Positions 28,257 to 37,886 of a DNA stretch of 64,000 nt are shown one piece after another; positions within the stretch are counted from its first letter, which is position 1, and every line of letters starts with the position of its first letter. The DNA is taken from NCBI GenBank assembly GCA_024711325.1, contig JANJTC010000002.1, forward strand, positions 1 to 64,000. Direction: 5' to 3'. The DNA is from Bacteriovoracaceae bacterium. GTDB lineage: Bacteria > Bdellovibrionota > Bacteriovoracia > Bacteriovoracales > Bacteriovoracaceae. The notes under the pieces were generated by a model that worked only from the letters and a program-made list of their open reading frames with translations, was not told the DNA's origin and did no database searches. Position numbers and translations under genes: made by a program.

Positions 28257-29513
28257 TTAGGAAAAATGTTCCACTTCTTCCAGAAGAGCGTGAAGGGCCG
28301 CTTGAGCAAAACGCTGCTTCAAAAGTTCCCGATTACCTTTAAAGTGAAAATCGTGAGCATGAGCAGGAGCATTTTTCAAGGCCCTTCCAATGCAGACTGA
28401 TCCCACAGGATATTTATCATTCCCACCACCGGGACCAGCAAAACCAGTAATTGATATTGCAATATCCAAGCTAAACTTTTCTCTGAGACCTGTAGCCATT
28501 TCATTGGCACACACCAGACTTACGGCCGTACATTCTTTTAGTGTTTTCGCACTAACGCCTAAAATATGTTCTTTAACTTTCTCATCATAACAAATGACTG
28601 ATCCCATAAAACATTGGCTGCTTCCTGATATACTGGTTATTCGATGAGAGCAAAGCCCACCAGTGGCCGATTCCGCAAAACCGAATTTAATTTTCTTTTG
28701 ATTGGCCAGAACGACAATTTTTTCTTCCAGCGATTCAGGACCGTAGTGCCAGACATTGGGTCTTAAGGCAGAAGAGTCAATAATGTGATGAATGGCCGCT
28801 ACTTTTGAGGCCATCTCATCAAGATTTTTCGCCTTAAGTTTCACTCCAATATCAACACCCATTATAATGGGTAGTGAACTAACTTCTCCAATTTCTTCAA
28901 GCTGTTCCCATAACCCCGGGACAACTTCTGCAAAAATTTTTTCTTCTGGAATTCCTTTGGTGCGAATAATGACATTATCCCGGATGTAGGTTTTATCCAT
29001 TCTCTCAGCGATAAGCCCAATGAAATGATCTTCCAGCATGCTTTTGAATTCTCTGGGAACACCGGGGGCGGAGAAGAGAAGTTTTTTTCCATCATCAGTA
29101 TAAAAACCTGGAGCAAACCCGGTTCTGTTACTTAAAGGGAAAAAACCTTCGGGTAGATAGCAATAGCCATGGTCCTTGCCTGGAAAAGGCCGCTCAAAAC
29201 GTTTATAGTTTTCTTCAGCGATATGGTGAGAGGGCCTTGAATAAATTAAAGCTCGGTCTAAAAAAGCTGCGAGGGTTTCTTTTGTGATGTCATCCTTGGT
29301 CGGTCCAAGTCCACCAGAAGTGATGACAATGTCATTTTGTGCCCAAAGGGTTTGCAGGGCTTCTGAGATTGCCTTGGCGCTATCTCTGGCCACAAATGCC
29401 TCATTAATTTCAAGATGGTGAGTCTTTAGAAAATCCGCCAAAAGCTTAGTATTTGCATCTGTAATTTTTCCATCCAAAACTTCACTACCAATAATGAGAA
29501 ATCCGATCTTCAT
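28257..29513 (-). CDS. cinA: CinA family protein (competence/damage-inducible; ADP-ribose pyrophosphatase / NMN deamidase)
   Basis: Two-domain CinA of 418 residues. The N-terminal COG1058 MoCF-like domain begins MKIGFLIIGSEVLDGKITD and carries TSGGLGPTKDD. The C-terminal CinA domain shows FAESATGGL and SITGFAGPGGG, the NMN amidohydrolase signature that returns NMN to NAD synthesis. The start is set at the ATG preceded by GAGGTG. An upstream in-frame start 24 bases away lacks such support. A hairpin-forming inverted repeat lies in the divergent region to the FAD-dehydrogenase gene. Confidence 0.93.
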   Translation of the reverse strand: MKIGFLIIGSEVLDGKITDANTKLLADFLKTHHLEINEAFVARDSAKAISEALQTLWAQNDIVITSGGLGPTKDDITKETLAAFLDRALIYSRPSHHIAEENYKRFERPFPGKDHGYCYLPEGFFPLSNRTGFAPGFYTDDGKKLLFSAPGVPREFKSMLEDHFIGLIAERMDKTYIRDNVIIRTKGIPEEKIFAEVVPGLWEQLEEIGEVSSLPIIMGVDIGVKLKAKNLDEMASKVAAIHHIIDSSALRPNVWHYGPESLEEKIVVLANQKKIKFGFAESATGGLCSHRITSISGSSQCFMGSVICYDEKVKEHILGVSAKTLKECTAVSLVCANEMATGLREKFSLDIAISITGFAGPGGGNDKYPVGSVCIGRALKNAPAHAHDFHFKGNRELLKQRFAQAALHALLEEVEHFS

Positions 29514-29560
29514 ATTCACCTCGTCACTTAGGCTCAATATAAAAGACCCGATTGAGGATT

Positions 29561-29589
29561 AACATCGAAAAACTTTGATTTTCGATGTT
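29561..29589. promoter_or_regulatory. Inverted repeat between divergent cinA and FAD-dehydrogenase genes
   Basis: An 11-base perfect inverted repeat (AACATCGAAAA and TTTTCGATGTT) is separated by 7 bases. It lies just outside a probable cinA -10 box (TATATT at 29536-29541, minus strand) and 23 bases before the other gene's ATG. It is not followed by a T run, so an operator or 5' hairpin is likelier than a terminator. Confidence 0.45.
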
Positions 29590-29612
29590 GCATGATGTAA
29601 AAGTCGGACATC

Positions 29613-31175
29613 ATGGCCAAGAAGTATCAATTTCAGCTTCCCTTTGATGTGGAACTTGAGAAATATGTAAAAAAGACTTATCCCGAAATTCGGGAATACA
29701 GAACTATATCTAAGAGTTTGGATGCCAGAGGCGCTCCTCGCGGAAAGAAGCCGATCTATCATTATATTTTGGATGCGCTGGTTTCGGCAGACGATAAGTA
29801 TCCTGAGCCTGAGACTTTTCCTAAATTAAAAGCATTGGCCAAGAAACCTATCATCATTGGCGCAGGCCCTGGTGGACTATTTTGTGCGGTACGATTAGCT
29901 GAGTATGGAATTCCAAGTATTGTTTTAGAAAGAGGCGATGAGGCCTCAAAGCGCATGCTCCATATTGCAAAATTCTGGAGATACGGCGAACTCGATCCTG
30001 AAACCAATGTTTGTTATGGTGAGGGTGGTGCAGGTTTATTCTCTGATGGAAAACTTATTACCAGAATTAAGTCTAACCTGGTTCAATATGTAATGGATAA
30101 ATTTGTAGACTTCGGTGCTCCTCCCGATACTGCCTATGTATCAAATCCACATCTTGGCTCTAATAAAATCAGAACGATCATTAACCAAATTTCTGATTGG
30201 CTTAGAAAGCAGGGAACAGAAGTTCGCTGCAATACCAAGGTCACAGAACTTCTGACTGAAGGTAATAAAGTCATAGGGGTAAAACTTTCAACAGGTGAAA
30301 GTCTTTATTCTGATCATGTGGTTTTGGCAACTGGTCACTCCGCACAGGATCTCTATCATCATCTGGAAAAAATCAATGTGGCCATGAAACCCAAAGATTT
30401 TGCTATTGGTGTAAGGGTAGAACATCCCAGACGTTATATTGATACCCTTCAACACGGTTCTTTTTGTGAAGCTCCTGAAATGGGATCGGCCAGATACCGC
30501 TTAAGTTGGCACGATAAGTGGAGTGACAGGGGAGTTTACAGTTTTTGTATGTGTCCCGGTGGATATGTCCTGTCTTCTGGAACTGAAAAAGACGGCATCG
30601 TGGTTAACGGAATGAGCAATTACGCCCGGAATTCCCCATGGTCTAACGCCGCTTTGGTGGTCTCTGTAAAAGCGGAACGGGATCTGGCGGATAAAAGTTT
30701 AATGGCAGGACTTAATTTTCAGCATGAGATTGAGCAAAAGGCTTATGCCCTATCGAAAAAGCATGCCACGGGTAGAGAGTTACCTGCCATGACGATCAAA
30801 GAGTTCATTGAAGGTAAGTTAAATGATAGGCTATTACCAACATCATCTTCTCCTTCTGGAATTTTTAAGGCCGATATAAGACAAATCTTTCCAGATTTTG
30901 TCGTTCAACATCTTAAAAATGGCCTTAAGGAATTTGATCGGGATCTACCGGGTTTTATCTATGAACAGGGACTGCTCATTGCCCCAGAAACACGAACTTC
31001 CGCACCCTTAACGATTCTGAGAGACAAAACAACCCTTCTTTCAGCTTCTCACCAAGGTCTTTATCCATGTGGAGAGGGGGCCGGCTATGCTGGTGGAATA
31101 ACTTCTGCTGCTGTTGATGGAGTGAAATGCGCTCTAAGTATAATTTCCCATGAGGGTCTTTTGGGCCAAGTTTAA
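29613..31175 (+). CDS. FAD-dependent dehydrogenase of the COG2509 type
   Basis: A 520-residue flavoprotein with an N-terminal domain of about 85 residues, then a Rossmann FAD-binding motif IIIGAGPGGLFCAV with the acidic VLERG at the end of strand two. GEGGAGLFSDGKL, a hallmark of this uncharacterised dehydrogenase family, follows near 136-148. The C-terminus PCGEGAGYAGGITSAAVDG closes the FAD site. Substrate is unknown; relatives are broadly distributed in bacteria. The ATG has only a weak ribosome-binding site (GTCGGA). The gene is divergent from cinA and is followed by typA after 60 bases. Confidence 0.85.
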   Translation: MAKKYQFQLPFDVELEKYVKKTYPEIREYRTISKSLDARGAPRGKKPIYHYILDALVSADDKYPEPETFPKLKALAKKPIIIGAGPGGLFCAVRLAEYGIPSIVLERGDEASKRMLHIAKFWRYGELDPETNVCYGEGGAGLFSDGKLITRIKSNLVQYVMDKFVDFGAPPDTAYVSNPHLGSNKIRTIINQISDWLRKQGTEVRCNTKVTELLTEGNKVIGVKLSTGESLYSDHVVLATGHSAQDLYHHLEKINVAMKPKDFAIGVRVEHPRRYIDTLQHGSFCEAPEMGSARYRLSWHDKWSDRGVYSFCMCPGGYVLSSGTEKDGIVVNGMSNYARNSPWSNAALVVSVKAERDLADKSLMAGLNFQHEIEQKAYALSKKHATGRELPAMTIKEFIEGKLNDRLLPTSSSPSGIFKADIRQIFPDFVVQHLKNGLKEFDRDLPGFIYEQGLLIAPETRTSAPLTILRDKTTLLSASHQGLYPCGEGAGYAGGITSAAVDGVKCALSIISHEGLLGQV

Positions 31176-31235
31176 CTCGTCAAATAAAAATTTTTCCTTT
31201 AGAGTACCCAAATTCCAAAAAAAGGTATTTAAAGC

Positions 31236-33044
31236 ATGAATTTAAAGAACATCGCTATTGTAGCGCACGTCGATCACGGTAAAACAACTCTTGTTGACCA
31301 ACTCTTAAAAGGTTCAGGAACTTTTTCTGCTCACGAAACTGTGGCAGAACGAGTAATGGATTCTGGAGAGCTGGAACGTGAACGCGGAATCACTATTAAA
31401 GCAAAAAACTGTGCCATTCGTTGGAAAGGTACAAAAATTAACCTTCTCGATACTCCTGGACACGCCGATTTCGGTGGAGAAGTAGAACGTTCATTGATGA
31501 TGGTTGATGGTATTCTTCTTTTAGTGGATGCCTCAGAAGGTCCTCTTCCTCAAACTCGATTTGTTCTTGGTAAAGCTATTGAACGCGGTATTCGTGTTGC
31601 TGTTTTTATCAATAAAGTTGACCGTGCTGATGAGCGAATTGATGAAGTAAAATCTGAAGTGGAAGATCTTCTATTAGAGATCGCTGCTCAATCAGGTTTA
31701 GATATCGATCTGGATATTCCATTCCTTTATGGTTCTGGAAGAAACGGATATGCATCTGATGATAAAAACAGAAGAGAAGGAAATCTGGAGCCTATGCTTG
31801 ATTTCTTGGTCAGTGATTATTACCCATCTCCGAAATTCGATAAAACTGGTCCTTCTCAGTTACTTGTTACTAACCTTTCATATTCAAACTACCTTGGTGC
31901 TTTGATGGTTGGTCGAATTGAGCGCGGAGTTGTTTACAACGGCAAGCAGCTTGCCCATATTCCAAGAGATGGCAAAGTTAAAACATTCAAAGTTACTTCA
32001 CTTCAGATCTTTGATGGTCTTGGAATGGCGACAGTTGATTCTGCAGAGGCAGGAGAAATTGTTATTGTTTCAGGTCTTGAGAATGGTGATATCGGAGATA
32101 CGCTAGCGGCTCCTGAAAAACCAGAAGCTCTTCCGCGTATTGAAGTTGAACCACCGACAGTTTCTGTTCAGGTTTCAGTTTCTACTTCTCCAATGTCTGG
32201 TCGTGAAGGTGAATACTTGACGAGTAGAAAATTAGAAGAATTCTTAGTCGATGCTATTCGTAAGAACGTATCACTTAAATATGAGCCAACTAACGATCCT
32301 AAGGTTTTCATCTTGAAAGCTCGTGGAGAGTTACAGGTTGCTGTGGTGTTCGAAGAAATTCGCCGTGCGGGATTTGAGCTTATGATTGCTCGTCCCCAGG
32401 TTATTACCAAAGAAATCGATGGCCAGTTAATGGAGCCGTTTGAAAGATTGGTATTGGACGTTCCTGATGAATCTACCGGAACAATCACTGAAAAAATGGC
32501 GTCGCGTAAAGGTCGTCTTGAGGCCATGGCACCATTTGGTGAAGGCCGTACTCGTATGGAATTCCATATACCGTCTCGTGGTCTAATTGGTTACCGCTCA
32601 ACTTTCTTGACAGATACTAAGGGTCAAGGACTGATGTCTTCTTACTTCGTGGGTTATGAACCACACGTTGGTAAAATGCTCGCTCGACAGAACGGGGCTT
32701 TGATTTCTGACCGAGCTGGTAAAATTACCCCTTACGCTCTATTCAATCTTCTTTCTTCAGGCAGACAGTTTGTTCTTCCAACAGAGCAAACATATGAAGG
32801 TCAGGTAGTGGGTGAGCACACTCGTCCAAATGACTTGAACGTAAACGTATGTCGTGAAAAACATCTTTCTTCTGTACGAACTGCTGGTAAAGATGAAAAC
32901 GTCATTCTTCCGCCAATTCCTAACCGTACTCTTGATTGGGCACTTGACTGGATTGATGATGATGAATGGGTCGAAGTAACACCTAAGAGTATTCGTATTC
33001 GTAAAAAAGAATTAGTTCAAACCTTACGTAAGGTTACGCGATAA
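31236..33044 (+). CDS. typA: Ribosome-associated GTPase TypA/BipA
   Basis: Translational GTPase that binds the 70S ribosome and aids 50S assembly and stress growth. G1 AHVDHGKTT is at 10-18, the switch segment [12 protein letters not shown]3 [11 protein letters not shown] near 71-81, and NKVDR near 126-130. EF-G-like domains and the TypA-specific C-terminal domain are complete at 602 residues. Codon choice differs from the neighbours (GCT/GCA Ala and far fewer GGCC runs), as expected of a highly expressed gene. It is followed at once by a strong terminator. Confidence 0.97.
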   Translation: MNLKNIAIVAHVDHGKTTLVDQLLKGSGTFSAHETVAERVMDSGELERERGITIKAKNCAIRWKGTKINLLDTPGHADFGGEVERSLMMVDGILLLVDASEGPLPQTRFVLGKAIERGIRVAVFINKVDRADERIDEVKSEVEDLLLEIAAQSGLDIDLDIPFLYGSGRNGYASDDKNRREGNLEPMLDFLVSDYYPSPKFDKTGPSQLLVTNLSYSNYLGALMVGRIERGVVYNGKQLAHIPRDGKVKTFKVTSLQIFDGLGMATVDSAEAGEIVIVSGLENGDIGDTLAAPEKPEALPRIEVEPPTVSVQVSVSTSPMSGREGEYLTSRKLEEFLVDAIRKNVSLKYEPTNDPKVFILKARGELQVAVVFEEIRRAGFELMIARPQVITKEIDGQLMEPFERLVLDVPDESTGTITEKMASRKGRLEAMAPFGEGRTRMEFHIPSRGLIGYRSTFLTDTKGQGLMSSYFVGYEPHVGKMLARQNGALISDRAGKITPYALFNLLSSGRQFVLPTEQTYEGQVVGEHTRPNDLNVNVCREKHLSSVRTAGKDENVILPPIPNRTLDWALDWIDDDEWVEVTPKSIRIRKKELVQTLRKVTR

Positions 33045-33076
33045 AAAAAAAGGGAGCTTAGGCTCCCTTTTTTTTC
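33044..33076. terminator. Terminator of typA (symmetrical)
   Basis: The stem GGGAGC-TTAG-GCTCCC is extended by eight A/T pairs and ends in eight T on the plus strand. The A run on the left would let it work on the other strand too. Confidence 0.93.
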
Positions 33077-33170
33077 CTGATTTTCTTCGTTAATTTGTCC
33101 AACTCTTGCGCTCTGCCGCCCTCATAATCATTTCAGTTATAATTAACTATAACCACTCTAAGGAGGGTTT

Positions 33171-33272
33171 ATGACATTCTTAATTATTGCTGGTCTTGCT
33201 GCAGGTATCTATCTGGGATTAAAACGAAAAATATCTTCCCAAGAGCGTCTTCGAATAAGGAGGAGCTTATGA
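33171..33272 (+). CDS. 33-residue small membrane protein
   Basis: A short gene with a near-perfect AAGGAGGG ribosome-binding site 4 bases before ATG. The peptide begins MTFLIIAGLAAGIYLGLKRK, one short membrane helix, and continues with a strongly basic tail (RLRIRRSL). Its stop overlaps the next gene's ATG as ATGA, so the two are translationally coupled. A -10-like TATAAT lies about 28 bases upstream (33138-33143) without a convincing -35. The function is unknown. The strong initiation signals support real translation, though it could also be a leader peptide for the next gene. Confidence 0.6.
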   Translation: MTFLIIAGLAAGIYLGLKRKISSQERLRIRRSL

Positions 33273-33727
33273 AATTTTTATTGATGACCCCGCTACTATT
33301 CTCTTTGGGGCTAGTTGCCCAAACTCCAAAAACTTCTTATGAGGTTAACGATGGGACAACTCCGCCGGGCACTTTTACTTCTAAATCCCATAAGGCCAAG
33401 AACGTTAGTAAGAAAACAACTACCACAACGACTCAATCCAGAACAACCGAGGCCAGTCCTGTGACATCGGAAACTGGAATTATTAATAGTTCTGGAGTGA
33501 CAACTGATGAAGTCAATCCATCACCTAATCCGACTCCCGAAAGTGATCGAGAATTACTTAGGGATACAACACTTTTTGGAAAAAAAATAGTTCCTGAAGA
33601 ACGGGAAGGTACGTTTGACCCTGGTGAACCAGTTGAGTTGAAAGAAGCCCAGGAGGAAGGTCCATTGGACTATAGTACAACTCCGGAAAAACGTCCTACT
33701 AAGCCTTCGAAGCTGAAAGAAAAGTAA
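33269..33727 (+). CDS. Exported Thr/Pro/Glu-rich protein of unknown function
   Basis: A 152-residue protein with a signal peptide (MKFLLMTPLLFSLGLVA, cleavage near residue 17). The mature chain is low-complexity: a Thr-rich basic stretch (KKTTTTTTQSR) followed by a Pro/Glu-rich acidic tail, so it is probably disordered. The segment DTTLFGKKIVPEE looks more conserved in character. An AGGAGG motif inside the preceding small gene gives its ribosome-binding site. It belongs with two other small exported proteins in a row. Confidence 0.65.
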   Translation: MKFLLMTPLLFSLGLVAQTPKTSYEVNDGTTPPGTFTSKSHKAKNVSKKTTTTTTQSRTTEASPVTSETGIINSSGVTTDEVNPSPNPTPESDRELLRDTTLFGKKIVPEEREGTFDPGEPVELKEAQEEGPLDYSTTPEKRPTKPSKLKEK

Positions 33728-33788
33728 AAACGAGTAGTTAAAGTTTCTTCCCTGAGAGTCCGATAAGGGGACTAAGGGAGAACTTTTT

Positions 33789-34028
33789 ATGAAAATCTTT
33801 TTATGCTTACTGCTGATGTCTCCATTAGGATGGGCCAAAACGACGAAGATTAATTTTAATGAGGCCCTCATCCAAGATGTAGAAAAAGATATTAAGCAGG
33901 ATGATGAAAAGTTTAAAACTGATATCCGACGGGGTCCTGCTTCAGTTGAGGTCGAAAAAGTTCCGATAGTGAAAGAAGAGTCCAAGATTGATAAGAATGT
34001 CCGGCAGATTGGCCCTGACAGATGGTAG
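33789..34028 (+). CDS. Small exported protein of unknown function
   Basis: A 79-residue protein with a signal peptide (cleavage after GWA near residue 16) and a charged, probably helical mature chain (TKINFNEALIQDVEKDIKQDD), then a tail ending NVRQIGPDRW. AGGGAG precedes the ATG. It ends 1 base before the convergent cupin gene. It probably belongs to the same transcript as the two small genes upstream. No family recognised. Confidence 0.6.
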   Translation: MKIFLCLLLMSPLGWAKTTKINFNEALIQDVEKDIKQDDEKFKTDIRRGPASVEVEKVPIVKEESKIDKNVRQIGPDRW

Positions 34029-34029
34029 C

Positions 34030-34452
34030 TTAGTTGAATAATTCAAAGTCCTGAAAATCAAATCCCGGTGCAACCGTACAACCGACAAAGGCGTATTCAC
34101 TTCCCTGGGGTAAATAGGCCCCGAACCAACGGCCGGCCGGCACTGTATACTGAACTTTGTGCCCCTGTTTAAAATCATGACCCAATACAGTTTTTTTAAT
34201 TGTTCCGTCTTCTTCTCTTTCGAAAACGATCAGAGGATCTCCCTGATAGAAATGCCAAACTTCATCAGACTGAATGCGATGTAGCTTTGAACTTTGACCT
34301 TCCTTCAATAAATAATAAATCGCAGTGGAGACTGATCGCTCACCCCGAGGCGTCTGGATTACTTCAAGGGACCGGTATGTCTCTTTAAAGAATCCGCCTT
34401 CAGGGTGGGCCATCAAATCGTGAAACTTAATTAAGGCTTCTGCTTCCGTCAT
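34030..34452 (-). CDS. DUF985-family cupin protein
   Basis: A 140-residue single-domain cupin. HPEGGFFKETYRS near residues 16-28 and STAIYYLLKEGQSSKLHRI with DEVWHFYQGDPL are diagnostic of the DUF985 (COG3542) family; the histidines in LHRI and EVWHFY are the usual cupin pocket ligands. The biochemical role is unknown and a sugar or metabolite binding function has been suggested for relatives. It starts 3 bases after the slipin gene, so it is the third gene of a NfeD-slipin-cupin operon. Confidence 0.88.
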   Translation of the reverse strand: MTEAEALIKFHDLMAHPEGGFFKETYRSLEVIQTPRGERSVSTAIYYLLKEGQSSKLHRIQSDEVWHFYQGDPLIVFEREEDGTIKKTVLGHDFKQGHKVQYTVPAGRWFGAYLPQGSEYAFVGCTVAPGFDFQDFELFN

Positions 34453-34455
34453 CTT

Positions 34456-35199
34456 CTACTTATTTAAAAGTTTACTGAGAAAATCAACAGGAATAGGGAA
34501 GAAAGTTGTTGAACTATTATTGGACCCAGCAATTTCTCTCATAGTTTCAAGGAATCGAAGTGTAATAGCGTCTTTTTGTTCTCCTAAAACCTGAGCAGCC
34601 TCGGCTAATTTTTTTGAAGCTTCAAACTCACCCTGGGCAGAAATAACTTTTGCTCTCTTTTCACGTTCAGCTTCAGCTTGCTTGGCCATTGCTCTTTGCA
34701 TTTCAACCGGAAGATCGATGGCCTTAACTTCAACGTTAGTAACCTTAATTCCCCAAGGTTCCGTCACTTCATCAAGAATGCCCTGAAGTTTAGAATTGAT
34801 TTGATCACGATGAGCGAGAATCTCGTCCAGCTCATATTGTCCAACAACTGAACGAAGAGTAGTCTGCGCAATTTGCGCGGTTGCGTGGTAGTAGTTTTCT
34901 ACAGCAATCACTGCATGTTCAGGATTACTCACTTTAAAATAAACAACTGCATTTACTTTTAGTGTTACGTTGTCTTTTGAAATGATGTCTTGTGCTGGAA
35001 CATCCATAGTGACCAGACGCAAATCAATCTTGCTCATTTTCTCAAGACCTGGAATAAGGATGATTAATCCCGGACCGCGAACTCCTGAAAATTTACCAAG
35101 ACGGAAAATAACGCCTCTTTCATATTCATTAAGGATTTTAAAAGTACTGAAGAGAATTAACCCCGCAAAAATAATAAAAGGCAAAAACGTGAGAGACAT
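34456..35199 (-). CDS. Slipin (stomatin/SPFH band-7 family membrane protein)
   Basis: A 247-residue inner-membrane scaffold protein. One N-terminal helix (about residues 3-20) is followed by the SPFH/band-7 domain ([60 protein letters not shown]) and a coiled-coil region with [26 protein letters not shown] repeats, typical of slipins. Slipins pair with NfeD proteases, and the gene directly upstream is exactly that. A strong AAGGAG sits 5 bases before ATG. The likely role is organisation of membrane microdomains or protease control. Confidence 0.93.
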   Translation of the reverse strand: MSLTFLPFIIFAGLILFSTFKILNEYERGVIFRLGKFSGVRGPGLIILIPGLEKMSKIDLRLVTMDVPAQDIISKDNVTLKVNAVVYFKVSNPEHAVIAVENYYHATAQIAQTTLRSVVGQYELDEILAHRDQINSKLQGILDEVTEPWGIKVTNVEVKAIDLPVEMQRAMAKQAEAEREKRAKVISAQGEFEASKKLAEAAQVLGEQKDAITLRFLETMREIAGSNNSSTTFFPIPVDFLSKLLNK

Positions 35200-35217
35200 A
35201 CTTACTCCTTAAGAGAT

Positions 35218-36519
35218 TTAAGATTCTTTTTTTATCTTAATGTGTAACGTGTTGGGATCAACGGATGTGACAGTAACAGGATCATTGAGATTTAATTCTT
35301 CCTCAGAAGTGGCCCTCCAGATTTCTCCTCTTACTTTTACCTGATATTCAAAAGGATTGAGCTTTGTAAGAACAGAGCCTTTGGCCCCATGAGGCAGAAA
35401 AAAATCTTGGTGATGCTTTTGTTTCTTACTATCTTCCCAGAGATACCAAATAATCAGAGCAATCGCTGTTGCAACTCCCAGGAGGGTTGAGAGAATAACG
35501 GGATAATCAATACTGATGTATCCACTTTCTCCATGAAAAAGAAAAAGGGATCCCATGATGAAAGCTATCAGGCCGGCGATGGAAAGTATTCCGTAGCTAA
35601 CAACAAAGACTTCCAGAATCAGAAGAAAGATCCCTGCAATGATCAATCCCATTGAACCCCAATCAAGTGGTAGTACCTGAAAAGAAATCCCGGCCAGAAT
35701 TAAAAAGCAAAGCCCAATAGAACCGGATATAAAGCCACCGGGTGCTTGGAATTCAAAATATATGAGTGCGACACCAATTAAAAAAAGTATATAAGCTGTT
35801 GTGGGGTTTGCCAGGACTTCAAGGATTTTCTGACCGGTAGTAGGTTCATAATACTTAAATTCCACTTCAGTTGTTTTAAGATTTCGTGTCTGCCCGTCAA
35901 GGTTAATGGCCTTGTTGGCAACTAAATCAATGATTTCTCTTTCACTTGATATGACACCATCGATAATTCCTAGTTTTTCGGCTTCCTTATCCGTAAAAGA
36001 TTCGGCACTCGTAATCATCTTTTCAAATGGGGCAGCAGGCCTTCCGCGTGATTCGCTTAATGATCTAACTAAAGCAGTCAGATCATTCATGGCCTTCTTC
36101 CTGCCGTCACCCTCTTTTATGTCTTCACCCAGCCCCACGGGAGTTGCGGCCCCCATATTGGTTCCTGGAGACATGAAAATAAAGTGAGCACTTGAGGCAA
36201 TTATCGCTCCGGCACTGGAAGCCGAAGCACCTTCAGGCGTAATCCAGACGGCCAATGGTCTTTTTTCACTGGCAATCAGAGTAATGATGTCTTTTGTTGT
36301 TGAAACCAGACCACCCGGAGTGTTTAAACGGATAACGATCAGGGAAGACTCTGGAATTTTCTTATAACTCTGCTTGAGGTAATCATAAGTGGCAGGAGTG
36401 ATGGCCGAATTTACGGACAAAACACTTATCTCGGTTATTTTAAACGGATTAGCTTTGACGTTAATCGGTAAAACACCCAAGACAAAAACCATAATTAGGA
36501 GTAAAATTCTCTGTCTCAT
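35218..36519 (-). CDS. NfeD-family membrane-bound serine protease (ClpP-class, full length)
   Basis: Long-form NfeD of about 433 residues: a signal sequence, a ClpP/crotonase-like Ser-Lys protease domain (ASSAGAIIASSAHFIFMSPGT followed by NMGAATPVG, and the Lys region GRKKAMNDL), four or so membrane helices in the middle, and a C-terminal OB-fold NfeD domain (VLTKLNPFEYQVKVRGEIW). Homologues cleave stomatin-like partners, and the slipin gene is 18 bases downstream. The start is the ATG preceded by TTAGAGGACTT. A farther upstream start would overlap the divergent guanine deaminase gene and lacks a ribosome-binding site. Confidence 0.92.
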   Translation of the reverse strand: MRQRILLLIMVFVLGVLPINVKANPFKITEISVLSVNSAITPATYDYLKQSYKKIPESSLIVIRLNTPGGLVSTTKDIITLIASEKRPLAVWITPEGASASSAGAIIASSAHFIFMSPGTNMGAATPVGLGEDIKEGDGRKKAMNDLTALVRSLSESRGRPAAPFEKMITSAESFTDKEAEKLGIIDGVISSEREIIDLVANKAINLDGQTRNLKTTEVEFKYYEPTTGQKILEVLANPTTAYILFLIGVALIYFEFQAPGGFISGSIGLCFLILAGISFQVLPLDWGSMGLIIAGIFLLILEVFVVSYGILSIAGLIAFIMGSLFLFHGESGYISIDYPVILSTLLGVATAIALIIWYLWEDSKKQKHHQDFFLPHGAKGSVLTKLNPFEYQVKVRGEIWRATSEEELNLNDPVTVTSVDPNTLHIKIKKES

Positions 36520-36575
36520 AAGTCCTCTAAGGTTAGGAAAAAAAACAAGCGGGGACAAGTTAAAAGGAACAATCT

Positions 36576-37886
36576 GTGGCATTGCAAAAACTTAAATTCT
36601 TCATCGGTACGATTTTAAACCCTCAAGACGATAAAAAGTGTGATTTCTACGCTCATGGTCTTCTCGTTATTGAAGGAACAGCTAAAAAAGCAAGAATCAA
36701 AGATCTCCTTCCTTTAGAAAAGGGTGTAAAAAAATACGGTTCTTACATGACAATTAAGAATACTCATGATTTGGGGCATTCGCTTATTATGCCAGGCTTT
36801 TATGACATGCACTTTCACTGGGTGCAAGATGATGTGAGAGAAATGCCGAAGGATTCTCTCTTGGGATGGCTGGAAAAGTACACCTTTCCAACTGAGATGA
36901 AATTTAAAGATAAGAAGTATGCACAGATGAGGGCAGAGATTTTTTTCAAAAAGTTAATTAAACATGGAACTTTAGGCGGGGCTTGCTATAGCTCTATTCA
37001 TGAGCATGCTGTGGATGCCGCTATGAAAAGAGCAAAAGGACATTTTGTTATTGGTAATGTCTTGATGAATATGAATTCTCCTGAAGAGTTGACTCAATCA
37101 GAAGAGGAATCACTCAAGCTGACAAAGCGCTTAATTCAAAAACATGGAAAGAAACACTGTTTCACTCCACGCTTTGCCATTACGACAACTCCTGAAGTTA
37201 TGAAGGAAGGAAGCAGAATGGCCGATAGAGCTAAATGCTTTAAACAAACGCATCTTTCAGAAACACCTCAGGAAATTGATTTCGTTCTTTCAATTTATAA
37301 AAAGCTTCCAGGCTTTGAAAAAGTTAAAAGCTACACTGAAATTTATGAGAAAACCGGCATGTTAGGTGAGCGCTCACTTATGGGTCATGGAATTCATTTA
37401 TCAACTAAAGAGTTGGGGATTCTCAGTAAGTCTAAAACCTCAGTGATCCATTGTCCCACCTCCAATGCCCCCTTGAAAGAAAAAGGCTTGGGATCAGGAC
37501 TTTTTGATTTCAAAAAAATTGAGAAATCTAAAGTGAGATGGGCCTTAGGATCGGATATTGGGGGTGGACCTTTTCTTTCCATGTTTGATGTCATGAGAAG
37601 CTTTGTGGATCAACACCAGAAGAAAGGTCATAAGAGTGCCACCTATGTTAAAGCTCTTTATCGATCGACTTTGGCCGGAGCTGAAATACTTGGGCAGAAT
37701 AAAAACTCTGGTAATTTGAACAAAGGCAAAGAGGCGAGCTTTATTGTGGTTCCTTTGCCTAAAAATAAGTTCCCTATAGACGCTGAATCTGCACTTGAAA
37801 GCATCATTCAACCTTTAAATAAAAAGCGTGAGAAATATGAAGGCTTACTTTCAGATGTGTACTTTAATGGCCAGGCCGTTAATTAG
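36576..37886 (+). CDS. guaD: Guanine deaminase
   Basis: Zinc amidohydrolase converting guanine to xanthine. The order of motifs follows E. coli GuaD: MPGFYDMHFHW (metal His79 and His81), LLGWLEKYTFPTEMKF (specific to guanine deaminases), FTPRFAITTTPEVM, QTHLSE, GHGIHLS, HCPTSN, and the catalytic Asp in GSDIGGGPFLSM. The 436-residue length is normal. It starts at GTG with AAAAGGAA upstream and is divergent from the NfeD operon. A role in salvaging prey-derived purines is inference. Confidence 0.92.
   Translation: MALQKLKFFIGTILNPQDDKKCDFYAHGLLVIEGTAKKARIKDLLPLEKGVKKYGSYMTIKNTHDLGHSLIMPGFYDMHFHWVQDDVREMPKDSLLGWLEKYTFPTEMKFKDKKYAQMRAEIFFKKLIKHGTLGGACYSSIHEHAVDAAMKRAKGHFVIGNVLMNMNSPEELTQSEEESLKLTKRLIQKHGKKHCFTPRFAITTTPEVMKEGSRMADRAKCFKQTHLSETPQEIDFVLSIYKKLPGFEKVKSYTEIYEKTGMLGERSLMGHGIHLSTKELGILSKSKTSVIHCPTSNAPLKEKGLGSGLFDFKKIEKSKVRWALGSDIGGGPFLSMFDVMRSFVDQHQKKGHKSATYVKALYRSTLAGAEILGQNKNSGNLNKGKEASFIVVPLPKNKFPIDAESALESIIQPLNKKREKYEGLLSDVYFNGQAVN

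Noticed and set aside
28207..28338. Minus-strand frame after cinA encoding a hydrophobic C-terminal helix (FLILTLIIGILLLCLGFY).
   Set aside because: It looks like a small membrane protein, but no ATG, GTG or TTG start lies in the frame and most of it overlaps cinA. A translational frameshift or an unusual start cannot be excluded.
31236..33044. Horizontal transfer of typA because of its different codon usage.
   Set aside because: The preference for GCT/GCA and the low GGCC count are expected for a highly expressed translation gene. The sequence is a standard TypA.
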